A DNA stretch of 64,000 nt, taken from Rhizobium acidisoli (GTDB taxonomy: Bacteria; Pseudomonadota; Alphaproteobacteria; Rhizobiales; Rhizobiaceae). Positions 38,121 to 47,337 of this stretch are shown one piece after another. The stretch lies in the NCBI RefSeq assembly GCF_002531755.2, contig NZ_CP034998.1:2046001-2110000 (forward strand), in the 5' to 3' direction. The first letter of the stretch is position 1; each line of letters begins with the position of its first letter. A program made the translations under genes and the position numbers. Below the pieces are notes generated by a model. The model saw only the letters and a list, made by a program, of their open reading frames with translations, searched no databases and was not told where the DNA came from.

Positions 38121-40958
38121 ATGCAGGAAATGCAACGTGGAAACGTAGTCGCTGGAAAAGGCTTTCGTACTCTCGTTACCGGCCTGCGGCGCGCATTGGA
38201 TCAGTTTTCTGCTGGTTTGGTCGTTGGCGGCATCTCCGGTTTTGTTCTCGCCTGGCCCACGCAAAATGCCTGGCCATGGGCCGTTGGAGTCACGCTGCTC
38301 ATCGGTTGGCGGTTCCGACAAAATAGGGGCCTACTCTCGGAGACCGGCCACCAAGCGCTTGATATCTATGGGAACCAGTCTCTTCTCGAAATCGCCGGCA
38401 AGACCGCGAAGCTTGGCGGCTGGATGGTACATCTGCCAGACCGGAGACTTGAATGGTCGGATGAGACCTGGGCGATCCACGAGAGGCCCAGGGGCGAAAC
38501 GGTCACGTTCGAGCAGGGGCTCGGCTATTTTGCGCCCGAATGGCGGGATTCGATCACCCGACACTTCGAAGCCTGCGTCGCAACCGGTCTGCCCTACGAT
38601 ACGGAGGTGGAGATCATTGCAGGCGCGAGCCGGCGAAAATGGGTTCGCGCCATCGGCGTGGCCATTCGCGATGACATGGGCCGTATCTCGCGCATCCAGG
38701 GGTCCCTCCAGGATATCGATGAGCGCAAACGACTGGAGAATACGGCCAGGGATCTCAAGCGGCGTTTCGCCGAGTCCATGGAAAACATTAGCGATGCCTT
38801 TTTCCAGCTCGACACCGATTGGCGCTTCACCTACCTCAACCATCAGGCCGAACGCCTGCTTGAACGTCCGCGCTCGATGCTTCTGGGCCGCCTGATCTGG
38901 CAGGAATTTCCGGAAGCCTCCTCGGGTATCATCCGACCGCACTACGAGCGCGCCGTTCGCGAGCGCAAGACGGCTGACTTCGAAGTATTTTATGAATCCC
39001 TCGGCGTGTGGTTCTCTGTCACCGCCTATCCTGGCTCGGGCGGGCTGACGGTCTATTTCCGGGACGTGACGAAACGATACGCAGCCGATCAGCACTTGCG
39101 GCTGTTGGAAATGGCGATCTCGAGGATCGACGACTTCGTCATAATAGCGCAGGCTGCATCGCCGCCCGAAAACGGACTAACGATCGTTTATGTAAATGAC
39201 GCCTTCGTTAGGATCACTGGTTATTCATCGGACGACGCGCTCGGTCGCTCCCCCAGTTTTCTCCAAGGCCACCGTACCGACGCCGCCACCATCGAGGAGA
39301 TCAGCAGCGCCGTCTCCCAGTCAAAGGCGATCCAGGTCGAAATTCTCAACTATGCCAGGGATGGCCGAGAATACTGGGCGGAAACGAGCATCGCACCCAT
39401 TGTCGGCCCGGATGGACGCGCGACCCATTTTGTTGCGACGGGTCGCGACATCACCGGCAAAAAGAGGGCGGAGGAAAGGCTTGCCGAAAGTGAGGAACGT
39501 TTCTCAATCGTCGCTATGATGACGACCGACGCGATCTGGGACTGGGACATTGCAACCGGCGATGTGCAATGGAATAGCAACATCGCCTCCGTCTTTGGGC
39601 ATGACGACGTACCGGTCGAGGATGGCTTTCGGGAATGGGAAGCCAAAATCCACCCCGAAGACCGCGCACGTGTGGTATCAAGCGTGCTTGCCGCCATTGA
39701 TGGGAAGGCCGAAACCTGGGTTGAAGAGTTCCGCTTCCGCCGCGGCACGGGCACCTATGCCGAGGTCCTCGATCAAGGCCACATCATTCGCAATGCCAAG
39801 GCCAAGGCCACCCGGATGGTAGGTGGCCTGCGCGACATCACCGAGATACGGTTGAACGAGGCAAAACGGCTGCAGGCGCAGCGGCTTGAAGCCATCGGCC
39901 AACTGACGGGCGGGATCGCCCATGATTTCAACAACCTATTGACGGTCCTCATCGGGACCGCGGAAACGTTGGTCGACGAAATCGGCGAGCCGAGACTTTC
40001 GGCCGTTGCTCAACTCAATCACAAGGCCGCGCGGCAAGGCGCCGCCCTCACTCGTCAACTTTTAACCTTCGCGGGACGTCAGCCTCTCGAACCGGCAGCT
40101 TTGAACATCAACAGCCCTGTACTGGCCATAGAGGGATTGCTGACCAGCGCACTCGGCGAAGCAATTGTCCTGCACCTGCAGATCGATCCGGCAGCAGGTT
40201 ACGTGCGAGCGGACGCGGCGCAATTGGAAGCGTCTCTCATAAACCTTTGCATCAACGCCCGTGATGCGATGCCAGATGGCGGCAGCGTAACAATTTCGAC
40301 GGCGCCAAGCGGCGACGATGCGTTGATCCAGATCTCCGACAACGGCTTTGGAATGGACGCCGACACCCGCGCAAAGGCTTTTGAACCGTTCTTCACGACA
40401 AAACCCTTTGGCAAGGGCAGTGGCTTGGGCCTCAGTACGGTGTACGGTTTCGTGCGGCAATCGGAGGGCCGGATCGAAATAGAATCGGAGCCCGGCAAGG
40501 GAACGACGGTCTCACTATATTTTCCTCGGCTGACGCCAACGGAGATACCTGCTGAGACCTTCTCAAATCGGGCGTTGGATGGTGGCAATGAGTGTATTCT
40601 CGTCGTCGAGGATGACCCGATGGTGCGCGGGTTTGCCGCCGAAACACTCATTTCTCTCGGCTATTCCATCACATGTGCCGCAGACGCAACTGAAGCATTG
40701 CGGATGTTGAAGACCGACGGTCCCTTCGATTTGGTTTTCTCGGACGTGGTCATGCCAGGCCCCATTGACGGCCGGGCCATGGCGAGCAAGATCACGGCGC
40801 AGTATCCAAACCTGCCGGTCGTCCTGACGACCGGTTACGCTGATATCGAACGCATCGGCGCTGCGTCGAGTGCTAAGCCACTTCCCAAACCTTACTCGCG
40901 GAGAGGCCTTGGCAAGGCCTTGCGAGACGCGATTGACGCCTCACGTGACAATCGATGA
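38121..40958 (+). CDS. multi-PAS hybrid sensor histidine kinase
   Basis: A 945-residue protein. Two weak N-terminal hydrophobic stretches (residues about 30-65) suggest membrane association. Then come four PAS-type domains, the third being LOV-like in its ITGYSSDDALGRSPSFLQG segment but lacking the LOV cysteine context (GR-SPSF rather than GRNCRF). HisKA has the His in GGIAHDFNNLL near residue 600; the ATPase has NLCINARDAMPDGG and GKGSGLGLSTVYG; the C-terminal receiver has VVEDDPMV and Asp in LVFSDVVMPG near 870. It is divergent from the PilZ-regulator-EAL operon and is the obvious candidate sensor for it. Confidence 0.9.
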   Translation: MQEMQRGNVVAGKGFRTLVTGLRRALDQFSAGLVVGGISGFVLAWPTQNAWPWAVGVTLLIGWRFRQNRGLLSETGHQALDIYGNQSLLEIAGKTAKLGGWMVHLPDRRLEWSDETWAIHERPRGETVTFEQGLGYFAPEWRDSITRHFEACVATGLPYDTEVEIIAGASRRKWVRAIGVAIRDDMGRISRIQGSLQDIDERKRLENTARDLKRRFAESMENISDAFFQLDTDWRFTYLNHQAERLLERPRSMLLGRLIWQEFPEASSGIIRPHYERAVRERKTADFEVFYESLGVWFSVTAYPGSGGLTVYFRDVTKRYAADQHLRLLEMAISRIDDFVIIAQAASPPENGLTIVYVNDAFVRITGYSSDDALGRSPSFLQGHRTDAATIEEISSAVSQSKAIQVEILNYARDGREYWAETSIAPIVGPDGRATHFVATGRDITGKKRAEERLAESEERFSIVAMMTTDAIWDWDIATGDVQWNSNIASVFGHDDVPVEDGFREWEAKIHPEDRARVVSSVLAAIDGKAETWVEEFRFRRGTGTYAEVLDQGHIIRNAKAKATRMVGGLRDITEIRLNEAKRLQAQRLEAIGQLTGGIAHDFNNLLTVLIGTAETLVDEIGEPRLSAVAQLNHKAARQGAALTRQLLTFAGRQPLEPAALNINSPVLAIEGLLTSALGEAIVLHLQIDPAAGYVRADAAQLEASLINLCINARDAMPDGGSVTISTAPSGDDALIQISDNGFGMDADTRAKAFEPFFTTKPFGKGSGLGLSTVYGFVRQSEGRIEIESEPGKGTTVSLYFPRLTPTEIPAETFSNRALDGGNECILVVEDDPMVRGFAAETLISLGYSITCAADATEALRMLKTDGPFDLVFSDVVMPGPIDGRAMASKITAQYPNLPVVLTTGYADIERIGAASSAKPLPKPYSRRGLGKALRDAIDASRDNR

Positions 40959-41434
40959 GATGGGGGGGCGTTGCTGGATCCCAAAACTCGACATTTAGAC
41001 AGCCAGCTGGGGCGCAAATCGCAATGTAAAAGGCGCTTTCAATAGAAAGACAACTGCCCCGCGATTCGCCGAGGTCATGCACGGTCGGCGCGGCGCTGTC
41101 GGTGCGAAAGCCGCCCAGAAAGGACCATGAGGGACTGCAACCAGACGCTCCGCTGGCGGACGACATCTGCAGGTTCGCATTATATTGGTCTTAAACCAAC
41201 TGGAAGCCGCGACCAGCTATATTCCACGGGATCGGACCCTTTCCAGCGCCGGCAATTTTCCAGATATTTGCCTTGCCGGTGATTAAAGCACGGCTGCCTT
41301 CTTGAGCCTTGACGATGTCTACTCAATCGACAGCCACCATCGGTCGAATATCGCGTCCGCGATAATGAAGTGTTGGGCGATAGCGATGCCGTCAGCTACA
41401 CAGCTATTTCTTGAATTCAAACTCGGGTAGGTTT
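40959..41434. other. 475-bp non-coding region left of the IS element
   Basis: No ORF longer than about 80 codons looks real. It contains an extra, inverted copy of the IS end, CCGTCAGCTACAC (41389-41401), and a half-site TTGACGATG near 41307. The sequence is probably decayed DNA from earlier insertions. Confidence 0.5.
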
Positions 41435-42883
41435 TGCAGTGCAGATCGTGTCCATGGGAGTGGTGTAGCTGACGGCTGATTGCCGTGCTTTCCGACGTTG
41501 GGTCGGAGGGGATTTCAGCGTGCCACAGCGGGCAGACTGATTTGGGGATCATCGCTCATTTGTGCCATGGTCTCAAGCGTCATGTACCTGGCGCGCTGGA
41601 CGGCCCATTCATCATTCTGTTCGAGCAGCAGTGCACCGACGAGACGGACGATGGCTTCGTCGTTGGGAAAGATGCCGACGACCTCCGTTCGTCGCTTGAT
41701 TTCGCCGTTGAGACGTTCGATTGGATTCGTTGAGTGAAGCTTCGCCCGGTGCTCTTTCGGGAAGGTCATGTAGGCGAGCACGTCCTCTTCAGCGTCGTCC
41801 AGGATGGTGGCGAGCTTCGGCACTTTCGGTCTGATCTGATCAGCGACGCTGCGCCATTGAGCGCTGGCGGCCTCCGGCGTCTCCTGGGCAAAGGCGGTGG
41901 CGATGAAGGCCGAGACGACCCGCCTGCCACTCTTTCCAGCATGCGCCAGTACGTTCCTCATGAAGTGAACCCGGCACCGTTGCCAGGTGGCGTTGAGAAC
42001 CTTGGTGACGGCGGCCTTGAGCCCTTCATGCGCATCGGAGACAACAAGCTTCACACCACGTAATCCTCGACGTGTCAGCCTGCGCAGGAATTCCGTCCAG
42101 ATCGGCTCGGCTTCCGACGTGCCGACTTCCATTCCCAGGACCTCGCGTCGACCATCGCTGTTGACGCCGACGGCGATGATAACAGCAACGGAAACGATGC
42201 GGCCGCCGCGCCGGACTTTGAGGTAGGTCGCATCCACCCATACATACGGCCACTCGCCTTCAATTGGCCTGTCGAGGAACGCTTTGACCTTGACGTCGAT
42301 CTCTTCGCATAGACGGCTCACCTGGCTTTTGGAGATGCCAGACATGCCCATGGCCTTGACCAAGTCGTCGACAGAGCGTGTTGATATCCCTTGAATATAC
42401 GCTTCCTGGATAACCGCCGTCAGGGCCTTTTCCGCCATCCGACGCGGTTCGAGAAAGCTCGGGAAGTAGCTGCCCTTGCGCAGCTTCGGAATGCGAAGCT
42501 CGACGGTTCCGGCGCGCGTCTCCCAATCGCGGTCACGGTAGCCATTGCGTTGAGCGAGCCGCATCGGGTTCTTCTCACCGAAGTCAGCACCCGTGGCCGA
42601 GCCGACTTCCAACTCCATCAGCCGCTCGGCGGCAAAGCCAATCATCTCACGCAATAAATCTGCATCCGCGCTCTTCTCAACGAGGGAGCGCACGTTCATC
42701 ATGTCATTGGTCATCGGTGGTCTTTCCGTCAGGTTGGTCTTGAACAACCCGACCCTAGCGGAAAACACTGATGGCCGCCCGCAAAGCCGATCACCCGCTA
42801 CAGCGCAGCGAGAAGCGCGCGGGCACTCGGCTTTGCTACCTCCCGTCAGCTACACCACTTGCCGGGACACGATCTGCAGTGCA
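41435..42883. mobile_element. IS256-family insertion sequence
   Basis: The element has imperfect terminal inverted repeats of about 41 bp: 41435-41475 on the left and 42843-42883 on the right. Both read TGCA(G/C)TGCAGATCGTGTCC, then a variable 4-5 bp, then AGTGGTGTAGCTGACGG inward. It encloses one transposase gene on the minus strand. I cannot see a convincing 8-9-bp target duplication at these ends. The right repeat includes the last codons of the PRC-barrel gene, so insertion probably replaced that gene's end. Confidence 0.75.
41515..42714 (-). CDS. IS256-family (mutator-type) transposase
   Basis: A 399-residue DDE transposase. The catalytic aspartates lie in [17 protein letters not shown] and [15 protein letters not shown], the glutamate in [16 protein letters not shown]; the [12 protein letters not shown] helix between them is diagnostic of IS256. 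The start is taken at [11 protein letters not shown]; the frame is open 18 residues further. The ORF is intact, so the element may still be mobile. Many near-identical copies are expected elsewhere in a rhizobial genome, but this cannot be seen here. Confidence 0.93.
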   Translation of the reverse strand: MTNDMMNVRSLVEKSADADLLREMIGFAAERLMELEVGSATGADFGEKNPMRLAQRNGYRDRDWETRAGTVELRIPKLRKGSYFPSFLEPRRMAEKALTAVIQEAYIQGISTRSVDDLVKAMGMSGISKSQVSRLCEEIDVKVKAFLDRPIEGEWPYVWVDATYLKVRRGGRIVSVAVIIAVGVNSDGRREVLGMEVGTSEAEPIWTEFLRRLTRRGLRGVKLVVSDAHEGLKAAVTKVLNATWQRCRVHFMRNVLAHAGKSGRRVVSAFIATAFAQETPEAASAQWRSVADQIRPKVPKLATILDDAEEDVLAYMTFPKEHRAKLHSTNPIERLNGEIKRRTEVVGIFPNDEAIVRLVGALLLEQNDEWAVQRARYMTLETMAQMSDDPQISLPAVAR

Positions 42884-43299
42884 TCTTTCGAGGCTCCCGG
42901 AAGCGTAATCTTGTGCCCGTTATCAGTGATGTTCAGGCTCTCATAGGGGATAGCGACCAAATAGCCGCCGAGCCCTAGGAAGCCGCCAACCTGGAGAACT
43001 GCAAAGAGGCTGCGATCCTTTGTAATGACGAGATCGTCAAGGGTGCCAATTTTCTCATCCTTATCGTTCTGGATTGCTGTTCCGACCAGTTCCGAAGTTT
43101 GAAGACCTTGTCCCACCTCCTTAACATCGACTTTTACGAGCGCCACCGCCGCCTCTGCCAAGGTCTGGGGTGCTGCGGATCCAAAAAGCACGGCGATTGA
43201 CAGCATGACGCCTGATAGGGTGCGGCGGGTCACATGATGAGAACACAGTCGCCGTGTGGTCTGGCCGTCTGGATACGGGGCAAGCTCGAGCGCAGGCAT
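42850..43299 (-). CDS. PRC-barrel domain protein, exported, C terminus altered by IS
   Basis: A 149-residue protein with an N-terminal hydrophobic segment (VMLSIAVLFGSAAPQTLAEA) that is probably a signal peptide, then a PRC-barrel domain (about residues 68-135): ELVGTAIQNDKDEKIGTLDDLVITKD, with GYLVAIPYESLNI. PRC-barrel proteins of this type are common envelope or stress proteins of Rhizobiales. The last dozen residues (after LPGASKDAL) are encoded by the IS terminal repeat, so the native tail is lost. A TTGAC-N4 palindrome lies 75-88 bp upstream, inside the end of the dsbA-like gene. Confidence 0.8.
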   Translation of the reverse strand: MPALELAPYPDGQTTRRLCSHHVTRRTLSGVMLSIAVLFGSAAPQTLAEAAVALVKVDVKEVGQGLQTSELVGTAIQNDKDEKIGTLDDLVITKDRSLFAVLQVGGFLGLGGYLVAIPYESLNITDNGHKITLPGASKDALQIVSRQVV

Positions 43300-43361
43300 A
43301 GTAAATCTCCTTGTGGAAACGCACCGGTTTGTGATGCGTATTAAAATGATGGTCTCAATTC

Positions 43362-43925
43362 CTATCGCTCGCCTTGACGATCATCACTTCTAGCGGCGGC
43401 GCCAAGGATCGCCTGATCGATTGCTGACGAGAGCGTGGCCACGCCATAGGGGCTGTCATGGCGCATGCCATTCACGAAGAACGTCGGCGTTCCGTTAACG
43501 CCGCTTCTCACACCGCCGATGAAGTCGCCTTGGACCTTCGCCTCAAACCTATCTGATGCAAGGGCATCACGCAGATCAATTGGCGAGAGCTTTAGGTTCG
43601 CAGCAAGTGAAATAAGAAGCGGCACGTTCAACTGTTGCTGGTGAGCGAAGATAGCCTGGTGCATCTGCCAGAAGAGTCCCTGAGCGCCAGCAAATTCCGC
43701 CGCCTCAGCCGCGGCGGCGGCATGGGGATGGACCTCCACCAACGGGAAATGACGGTAGACAAGGCAAACCTGGCTGCCAAAATGCGCAAGGATCTGCGCC
43801 AGAATCGGCTGCGCAGCGGCGCAATGTGGGCACTCATAGTCGCCATATTCGACAATCGTCACAATCGCGGTGCGGTCACCCATGATGTGGTCAAGCGACG
43901 TTATGGGCACTCTTAGCTGGGCCAT
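43362..43925 (-). CDS. DsbA-family thioredoxin-fold protein
   Basis: A 187-residue oxidoreductase with a CPHC active site in GDYECPHCAAAQPIL near residue 30, a helical insert, and the cis-Pro loop GVNGTPTFFVNG near 150. There is no signal peptide, so it is likely cytosolic, unlike typical DsbA; this is the DsbA/FrnE-like type often called DSBA oxidoreductase. The start at 43925 follows GGAGAAG; an upstream frame to 44018 lies in the peroxiredoxin gene. It overlaps that gene by 35 bp and forms an operon with it and hdeD. Redox protein repair under stress is the likely role. Confidence 0.85.
   Translation of the reverse strand: MAQLRVPITSLDHIMGDRTAIVTIVEYGDYECPHCAAAQPILAQILAHFGSQVCLVYRHFPLVEVHPHAAAAAEAAEFAGAQGLFWQMHQAIFAHQQQLNVPLLISLAANLKLSPIDLRDALASDRFEAKVQGDFIGGVRSGVNGTPTFFVNGMRHDSPYGVATLSSAIDQAILGAAARSDDRQGER
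43374..43387. promoter_or_regulatory. island palindrome, degenerate copy before PRC-barrel gene
   Basis: TTGAC-GATC-ATCAC matches eight of ten arm positions of the island motif. It lies 75-88 bp before the PRC-barrel start and within the end of the dsbA-like coding region. The conserved distance, similar to the dnaJ and hdeD copies, supports function despite the mismatches. Confidence 0.45.
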
Positions 43926-44403
43926 GTTTCTTCTCCAACGGAGGAAGGGTTTCGAGCACATCCATGATACCGTCTGCGCCTGGATTGACCGCAATCGGCG
44001 AGCAATAGCTCCACACAATCATCCCTTTTTCGTCGATGACGAACAGCGCCCTCTCGGCCACCCCATCCGCACTCCGATAGGCGCCATAAGATTTGGCCAC
44101 GTCGCCTTTCGGCTCGAAATCAGACAAAAGTGCAAAGTGCAACTTGCGGTCGCGCGCGAACGACTGGTGACACCAGGCCCCGTCGACCGAAATGCCGAGA
44201 AGGTCGGCGCCGTGCCTGCGAAACTCCGGCAGGACATGGTTGTAAAGACTCATCTGATCGCCACACACAGGGCTCCAATCGGCGGGATAGAAGGCGAGAA
44301 TCACGCGTCTGCCGGCGAACTCGTCCAGGGACAGTTTTTGATCCGGCGTGACGTGCAACGTGAACCCGGGCGCCCGTGTTCCTTTAGCGAGAATGCCGGC
44401 CAT
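43891..44403 (-). CDS. peroxiredoxin (AhpC/TSA family)
   Basis: A 170-residue thiol peroxidase. The peroxidatic cysteine is near residue 47 in FYPADWSPVCGDQM, the place of the usual PxxxTxxC (here with Ser in place of Thr, an accepted change). Further Cys near residues 79 and 130 could be resolving residues. It reduces hydrogen or organic peroxides in the cytosol. GGAGATGGTC precedes the chosen ATG. The gene starts inside the end of hdeD and overlaps the dsbA-like gene, so hdeD, prx and dsbA are tightly coupled. Confidence 0.88.
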   Translation of the reverse strand: MAGILAKGTRAPGFTLHVTPDQKLSLDEFAGRRVILAFYPADWSPVCGDQMSLYNHVLPEFRRHGADLLGISVDGAWCHQSFARDRKLHFALLSDFEPKGDVAKSYGAYRSADGVAERALFVIDEKGMIVWSYCSPIAVNPGADGIMDVLETLPPLEKKHGPAKSAHNVA

Positions 44404-45028
44404 GACCATCTCCATAGCTTAATCCAGATGCGACCGCGGCGTTCGGCGTATGCTCGCCTCGATGCTTGCGCAGGTTGAATGCGAGCACAACCAGGGTCAT
44501 GCCGAAGATCAATGCATGAGCCCCCATCCACCATGTGAGCGTGAGGGCGCCGATGAAAGGACTGGCGAACAGAAGCAAGCCGTAGAGTAAGGACGCTATC
44601 GCGCCGAAGACAAGCAGCCAGCGTCCGTGACTGATTCGAAGGCGAAGGGCGGCGCCCAGCATCAAGCCGCCGGACACGAGCGCCCACGCAGCAACCATGA
44701 AGACGAAGGCGAGCACCGTAATGCCTGGAAGGAGCACCGTTGCGACGCCAATCGCGATCCCGAATAGGCCGTTGAGCAGAAGCAACCCCCAACGTTCGCC
44801 CTTCCGAGCGCCTCGCACTGACAGTGCAATACTGAAAATCCCGTCGACGAAGCTATAGGCGGCAAAGACGATTACAAATGCGAGCATCGTCGCAACGGGC
44901 GTCACAAAGGCAGCGATGCCAAACAGGATCGCCAATGCGCCCCGCAGTGCAACGATCCACCAGTTATCCGCGAGCATTGCATTTCGTGCGCCCTCTAGGG
45001 CTGGATTATAGGACTGGAACCAGGTCAT
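44384..45028 (-). CDS. hdeD: HdeD-family membrane protein
   Basis: A 214-residue integral membrane protein with six predicted helices and the DUF308/HdeD pattern: NWWIVALRGALAILFGIAAFVTP opening, then repeats of the form AAYSFVDGIFSIALSV and LLLNGLFGIAIGVATVLLPG. In E. coli HdeD contributes to acid resistance at high cell density, and it is a standard member of the transmissible stress-tolerance locus. The start at 45028 follows GAGGTG. It heads an operon with peroxiredoxin and a DsbA-like gene, and a perfect island palindrome lies 72-85 bp upstream. Confidence 0.88.
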   Translation of the reverse strand: MTWFQSYNPALEGARNAMLADNWWIVALRGALAILFGIAAFVTPVATMLAFVIVFAAYSFVDGIFSIALSVRGARKGERWGLLLLNGLFGIAIGVATVLLPGITVLAFVFMVAAWALVSGGLMLGAALRLRISHGRWLLVFGAIASLLYGLLLFASPFIGALTLTWWMGAHALIFGMTLVVLAFNLRKHRGEHTPNAAVASGLSYGDGHGRHSR

Positions 45029-45099
45029 GGGGCACCTCGCACGTCTGTACGCTTTGGTAACTACAACACCCACTGTAATGGCGGGCGCAAGCTATCGCC

Positions 45100-45113
45100 T
45101 TGACGATCGTCAA
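45100..45113. promoter_or_regulatory. island palindrome, perfect copy before hdeD
   Basis: TTGAC-GATC-GTCAA is a perfect 14-bp palindrome in the gap between kefB and hdeD, 72-85 bp before the hdeD start. It is one of at least seven copies across 43-57 kb and has the shape of a Crp/Fnr-family site. Confidence 0.75.
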
Positions 45114-45143
45114 CGACGGCAAGATCGTCGTGTTTGCACGTCA

Positions 45144-46850
45144 TCAGACGCCGACCCGTTCCCGAAGATCCGGATTGAGCTCGGCGCGAAGGCTGGTAAT
45201 GATCCGCCCTGCCTCTTCCCGAGTGAGCCCGCACAGCAGAAGCGATTGGTCAGCGAGCGCAAGACCGGCCGCAAGATTTTCCGGGAACACAACTTTCGCG
45301 CCGGCTTTGACAAGAGACGTGATATCCTGATTATCGGCCGTACTGACGAAACAGGGAATGGCCGTTTGCTGCTCGCCCGCAAACTTCAGGATTCGTTCGA
45401 CGGCGGAGTGTCTGTCAAAAGTGATGACGATCAGCCTGGCCTTTGCGAGGCCTGCCGCGGACAATATCCGGCGATGTGCTGCATCGCCGTGGACGATCGC
45501 GTGGCCTTGTCGTTGGGCTTCTTTGAAACGCGCCAGATCGGACTCAATCGCGATGTGCGGTATCTTTGCCGCCTCAAACGCGGTCGCAACGAGGCGGCCG
45601 ACGCGTCCGCATCCACACAGCACGACATGTTGGTTGAGCGACGCGCTTGTTGTGCGAATCGCCGTCTCGGTTGCGGCTACGCGGGCGCGCCGATTACCGA
45701 CGATATGCTCGACAAGCGCCCCGCGCTGAATGAGCAGTGGGGCCAAGCCCATGGTCAGCGCAAGGGCAATCAGGACCGGTTGACCGATCTCGGATGGCAG
45801 CAGGCCGGTGTTCATGGCCAGGGTCAACAATAGCAGGCCGAATTCTCCGCCGTGCGCAAGTATGACTGCGACGCGGAGAGCGATCGCGGCGGTCCTGCGC
45901 AGCATGAGCCCAACAATGAAGGTAATGAGCGCTTTGCCGAATAGGAAGAGCGTGCACCAAGCGAAGATCGCGTAAGGAGACACCAGGATCAGTCCGAGAT
46001 CTATCTGCATGCCCACTGTGACGAAAAATAGACCGACGAGGACGTCACGGAACGGGCGTAGATCGTCTTCGACGCGGTGTTTAAAATCGCTCCCACCGAT
46101 CACCATGCCGGCTATGAAGGCGCCAATCGGCAAAGCCAGACCAGCGAGATGGGCGAGGTAGGCGGCCCCCAGCGCGACGAAAAGCGCCGCCAGGAGAAAC
46201 GAGTCGTTTGAGCGGGACCTGGAGGCATTGGCAAGAACATTCCGGACGAGCGGGCGGGCGATGATGGAGACTGCGACGATTGCAATAGCCGCAAGCCCCA
46301 GACGCCCCAGGAGATGGACCGGATCGACAGGTGCCTGCCTGGACCAGCTGTCCACGGCGACGAGAAGGGGGATCGTCGCGATATCCTGAAATAACAGAAT
46401 GCCGATAGCAAAGCGTCCATGTTGACTCGAAATCTCGCCCTGCTCGGCGAGCTGGCTCATAGCAACGGCCGTTGATGACATCGCCACAGCACCACCCAGC
46501 AGAATGGCGATGCGCGGGTCAAGCCCGAGCGACCAGAGCGCGGCGGCGATCGCTACAAGTGTCCCTCCTACTTGCAGGCTGCCTGCGAGGAGGACGTCGG
46601 TGCGCGCTGCCAGCAGCGTGGTCAGCGAGAACTCGAGCCCGACCATGAACATAAGGAAGATCAGGCCTAGTTCGGCGAGGAACAGGGTATCGTCGCTGAT
46701 TGCCACGAGATTCAGGCCATAGGGACCAATCGCAAGACCTGCCAGGAGGTAGCCCATGGCGGCAGGCATTCGCAGCGCAGCGAAGAGCCACACGGCAATG
46801 GCCGAGACCATGATCATCGACAGACTTTGAGTCAGCAGGTGTTCGGTCAT
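45144..46850 (-). CDS. kefB: KefB-type monovalent cation:proton antiporter (CPA2)
   Basis: A 568-residue protein. The first about 375 residues form a Na+/H+-exchanger domain with about twelve helices, including LFLAELGLIFLMFMVGLEFS, GILLFQDIATIPLL and AHGGEFGLLLL. The C-terminal RCK/TrkA-N domain (about 405-530) has the nucleotide-binding HVVLCGCGRVGRLVATAF. It moves potassium or sodium against protons and helps pH balance; kefB is a regular gene of the transmissible stress-tolerance locus. Its ATG overlaps the stop of a small upstream ORF (ATGA). The N-terminal segment has no glutathione-binding assignment that I can verify. Confidence 0.9.
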   Translation of the reverse strand: MTEHLLTQSLSMIMVSAIAVWLFAALRMPAAMGYLLAGLAIGPYGLNLVAISDDTLFLAELGLIFLMFMVGLEFSLTTLLAARTDVLLAGSLQVGGTLVAIAAALWSLGLDPRIAILLGGAVAMSSTAVAMSQLAEQGEISSQHGRFAIGILLFQDIATIPLLVAVDSWSRQAPVDPVHLLGRLGLAAIAIVAVSIIARPLVRNVLANASRSRSNDSFLLAALFVALGAAYLAHLAGLALPIGAFIAGMVIGGSDFKHRVEDDLRPFRDVLVGLFFVTVGMQIDLGLILVSPYAIFAWCTLFLFGKALITFIVGLMLRRTAAIALRVAVILAHGGEFGLLLLTLAMNTGLLPSEIGQPVLIALALTMGLAPLLIQRGALVEHIVGNRRARVAATETAIRTTSASLNQHVVLCGCGRVGRLVATAFEAAKIPHIAIESDLARFKEAQRQGHAIVHGDAAHRRILSAAGLAKARLIVITFDRHSAVERILKFAGEQQTAIPCFVSTADNQDITSLVKAGAKVVFPENLAAGLALADQSLLLCGLTREEAGRIITSLRAELNPDLRERVGV

Positions 46851-47071
46851 CGCGCGCGCCGACGGTACGTCGCCACGAGGAGGCAGACCGGTTGGACTTG
46901 CAACGTGTCGGGCTCAACCTTTCCCGCGAATACCCGGGCGAGCAGATCGCGTACGGAGAACGAGTCGAGGCAGTTTTCGTAGACCCAATGCGACCCGTCG
47001 GCGAGGCCGGAATGGCCGTCCCCAATGTGCAACTCGGGATCGGCTCCTTTTTCCCGTCCAGCAGGCATCAT
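46847..47071 (-). CDS. small hypothetical protein coupled to kefB
   Basis: A 74-residue ORF that ends with a TGA overlapping the kefB start by 4 bp. AAGGGCGCT lies before the ATG at 47071; the frame is open to 47110. The sequence (LHIGDGHSGLADGSHWVYENCLDSFSVRDLLARVF) is soluble with one cysteine, and matches no family I recognise. The stop-start overlap and even codon use argue for a real gene; lack of a known family argues against certainty. Confidence 0.45.
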   Translation of the reverse strand: MMPAGREKGADPELHIGDGHSGLADGSHWVYENCLDSFSVRDLLARVFAGKVEPDTLQVQPVCLLVATYRRRAR

Positions 47072-47337
47072 AGCGCCCTTATTCGAGTGACTGTTTCTTG
47101 GCAAAAACATCGAGGATCTGTTCGATTTTCGCTAAGTGGCGTGGAGGGTTTGTGCGACGGGCAATGCACAACGTTCCTCTTCAAATCGGCAAGCGGCCAT
47201 CCTGCCGCCGTGAGATCTCACGAGCATTCCGCCCGCCCCATCGAAGCCGAGATAATGCGCCGGCCGCTACGTCCCGCAACGGGTCCAGCGCATCATTCCG
47301 GGGCTGGTCGGGCCAAGCCGGCGCCGCCGCAGGTGCC

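Noticed and set aside
41306..41324. TTGACGATG half-site left of the IS element
   Set aside because: The right arm does not match (TCTAC) and no gene follows it closely.
42355..42370. TTGACCAAGTCGTC-like sequence
   Set aside because: Inside the transposase coding region with a wrong right arm; chance match.
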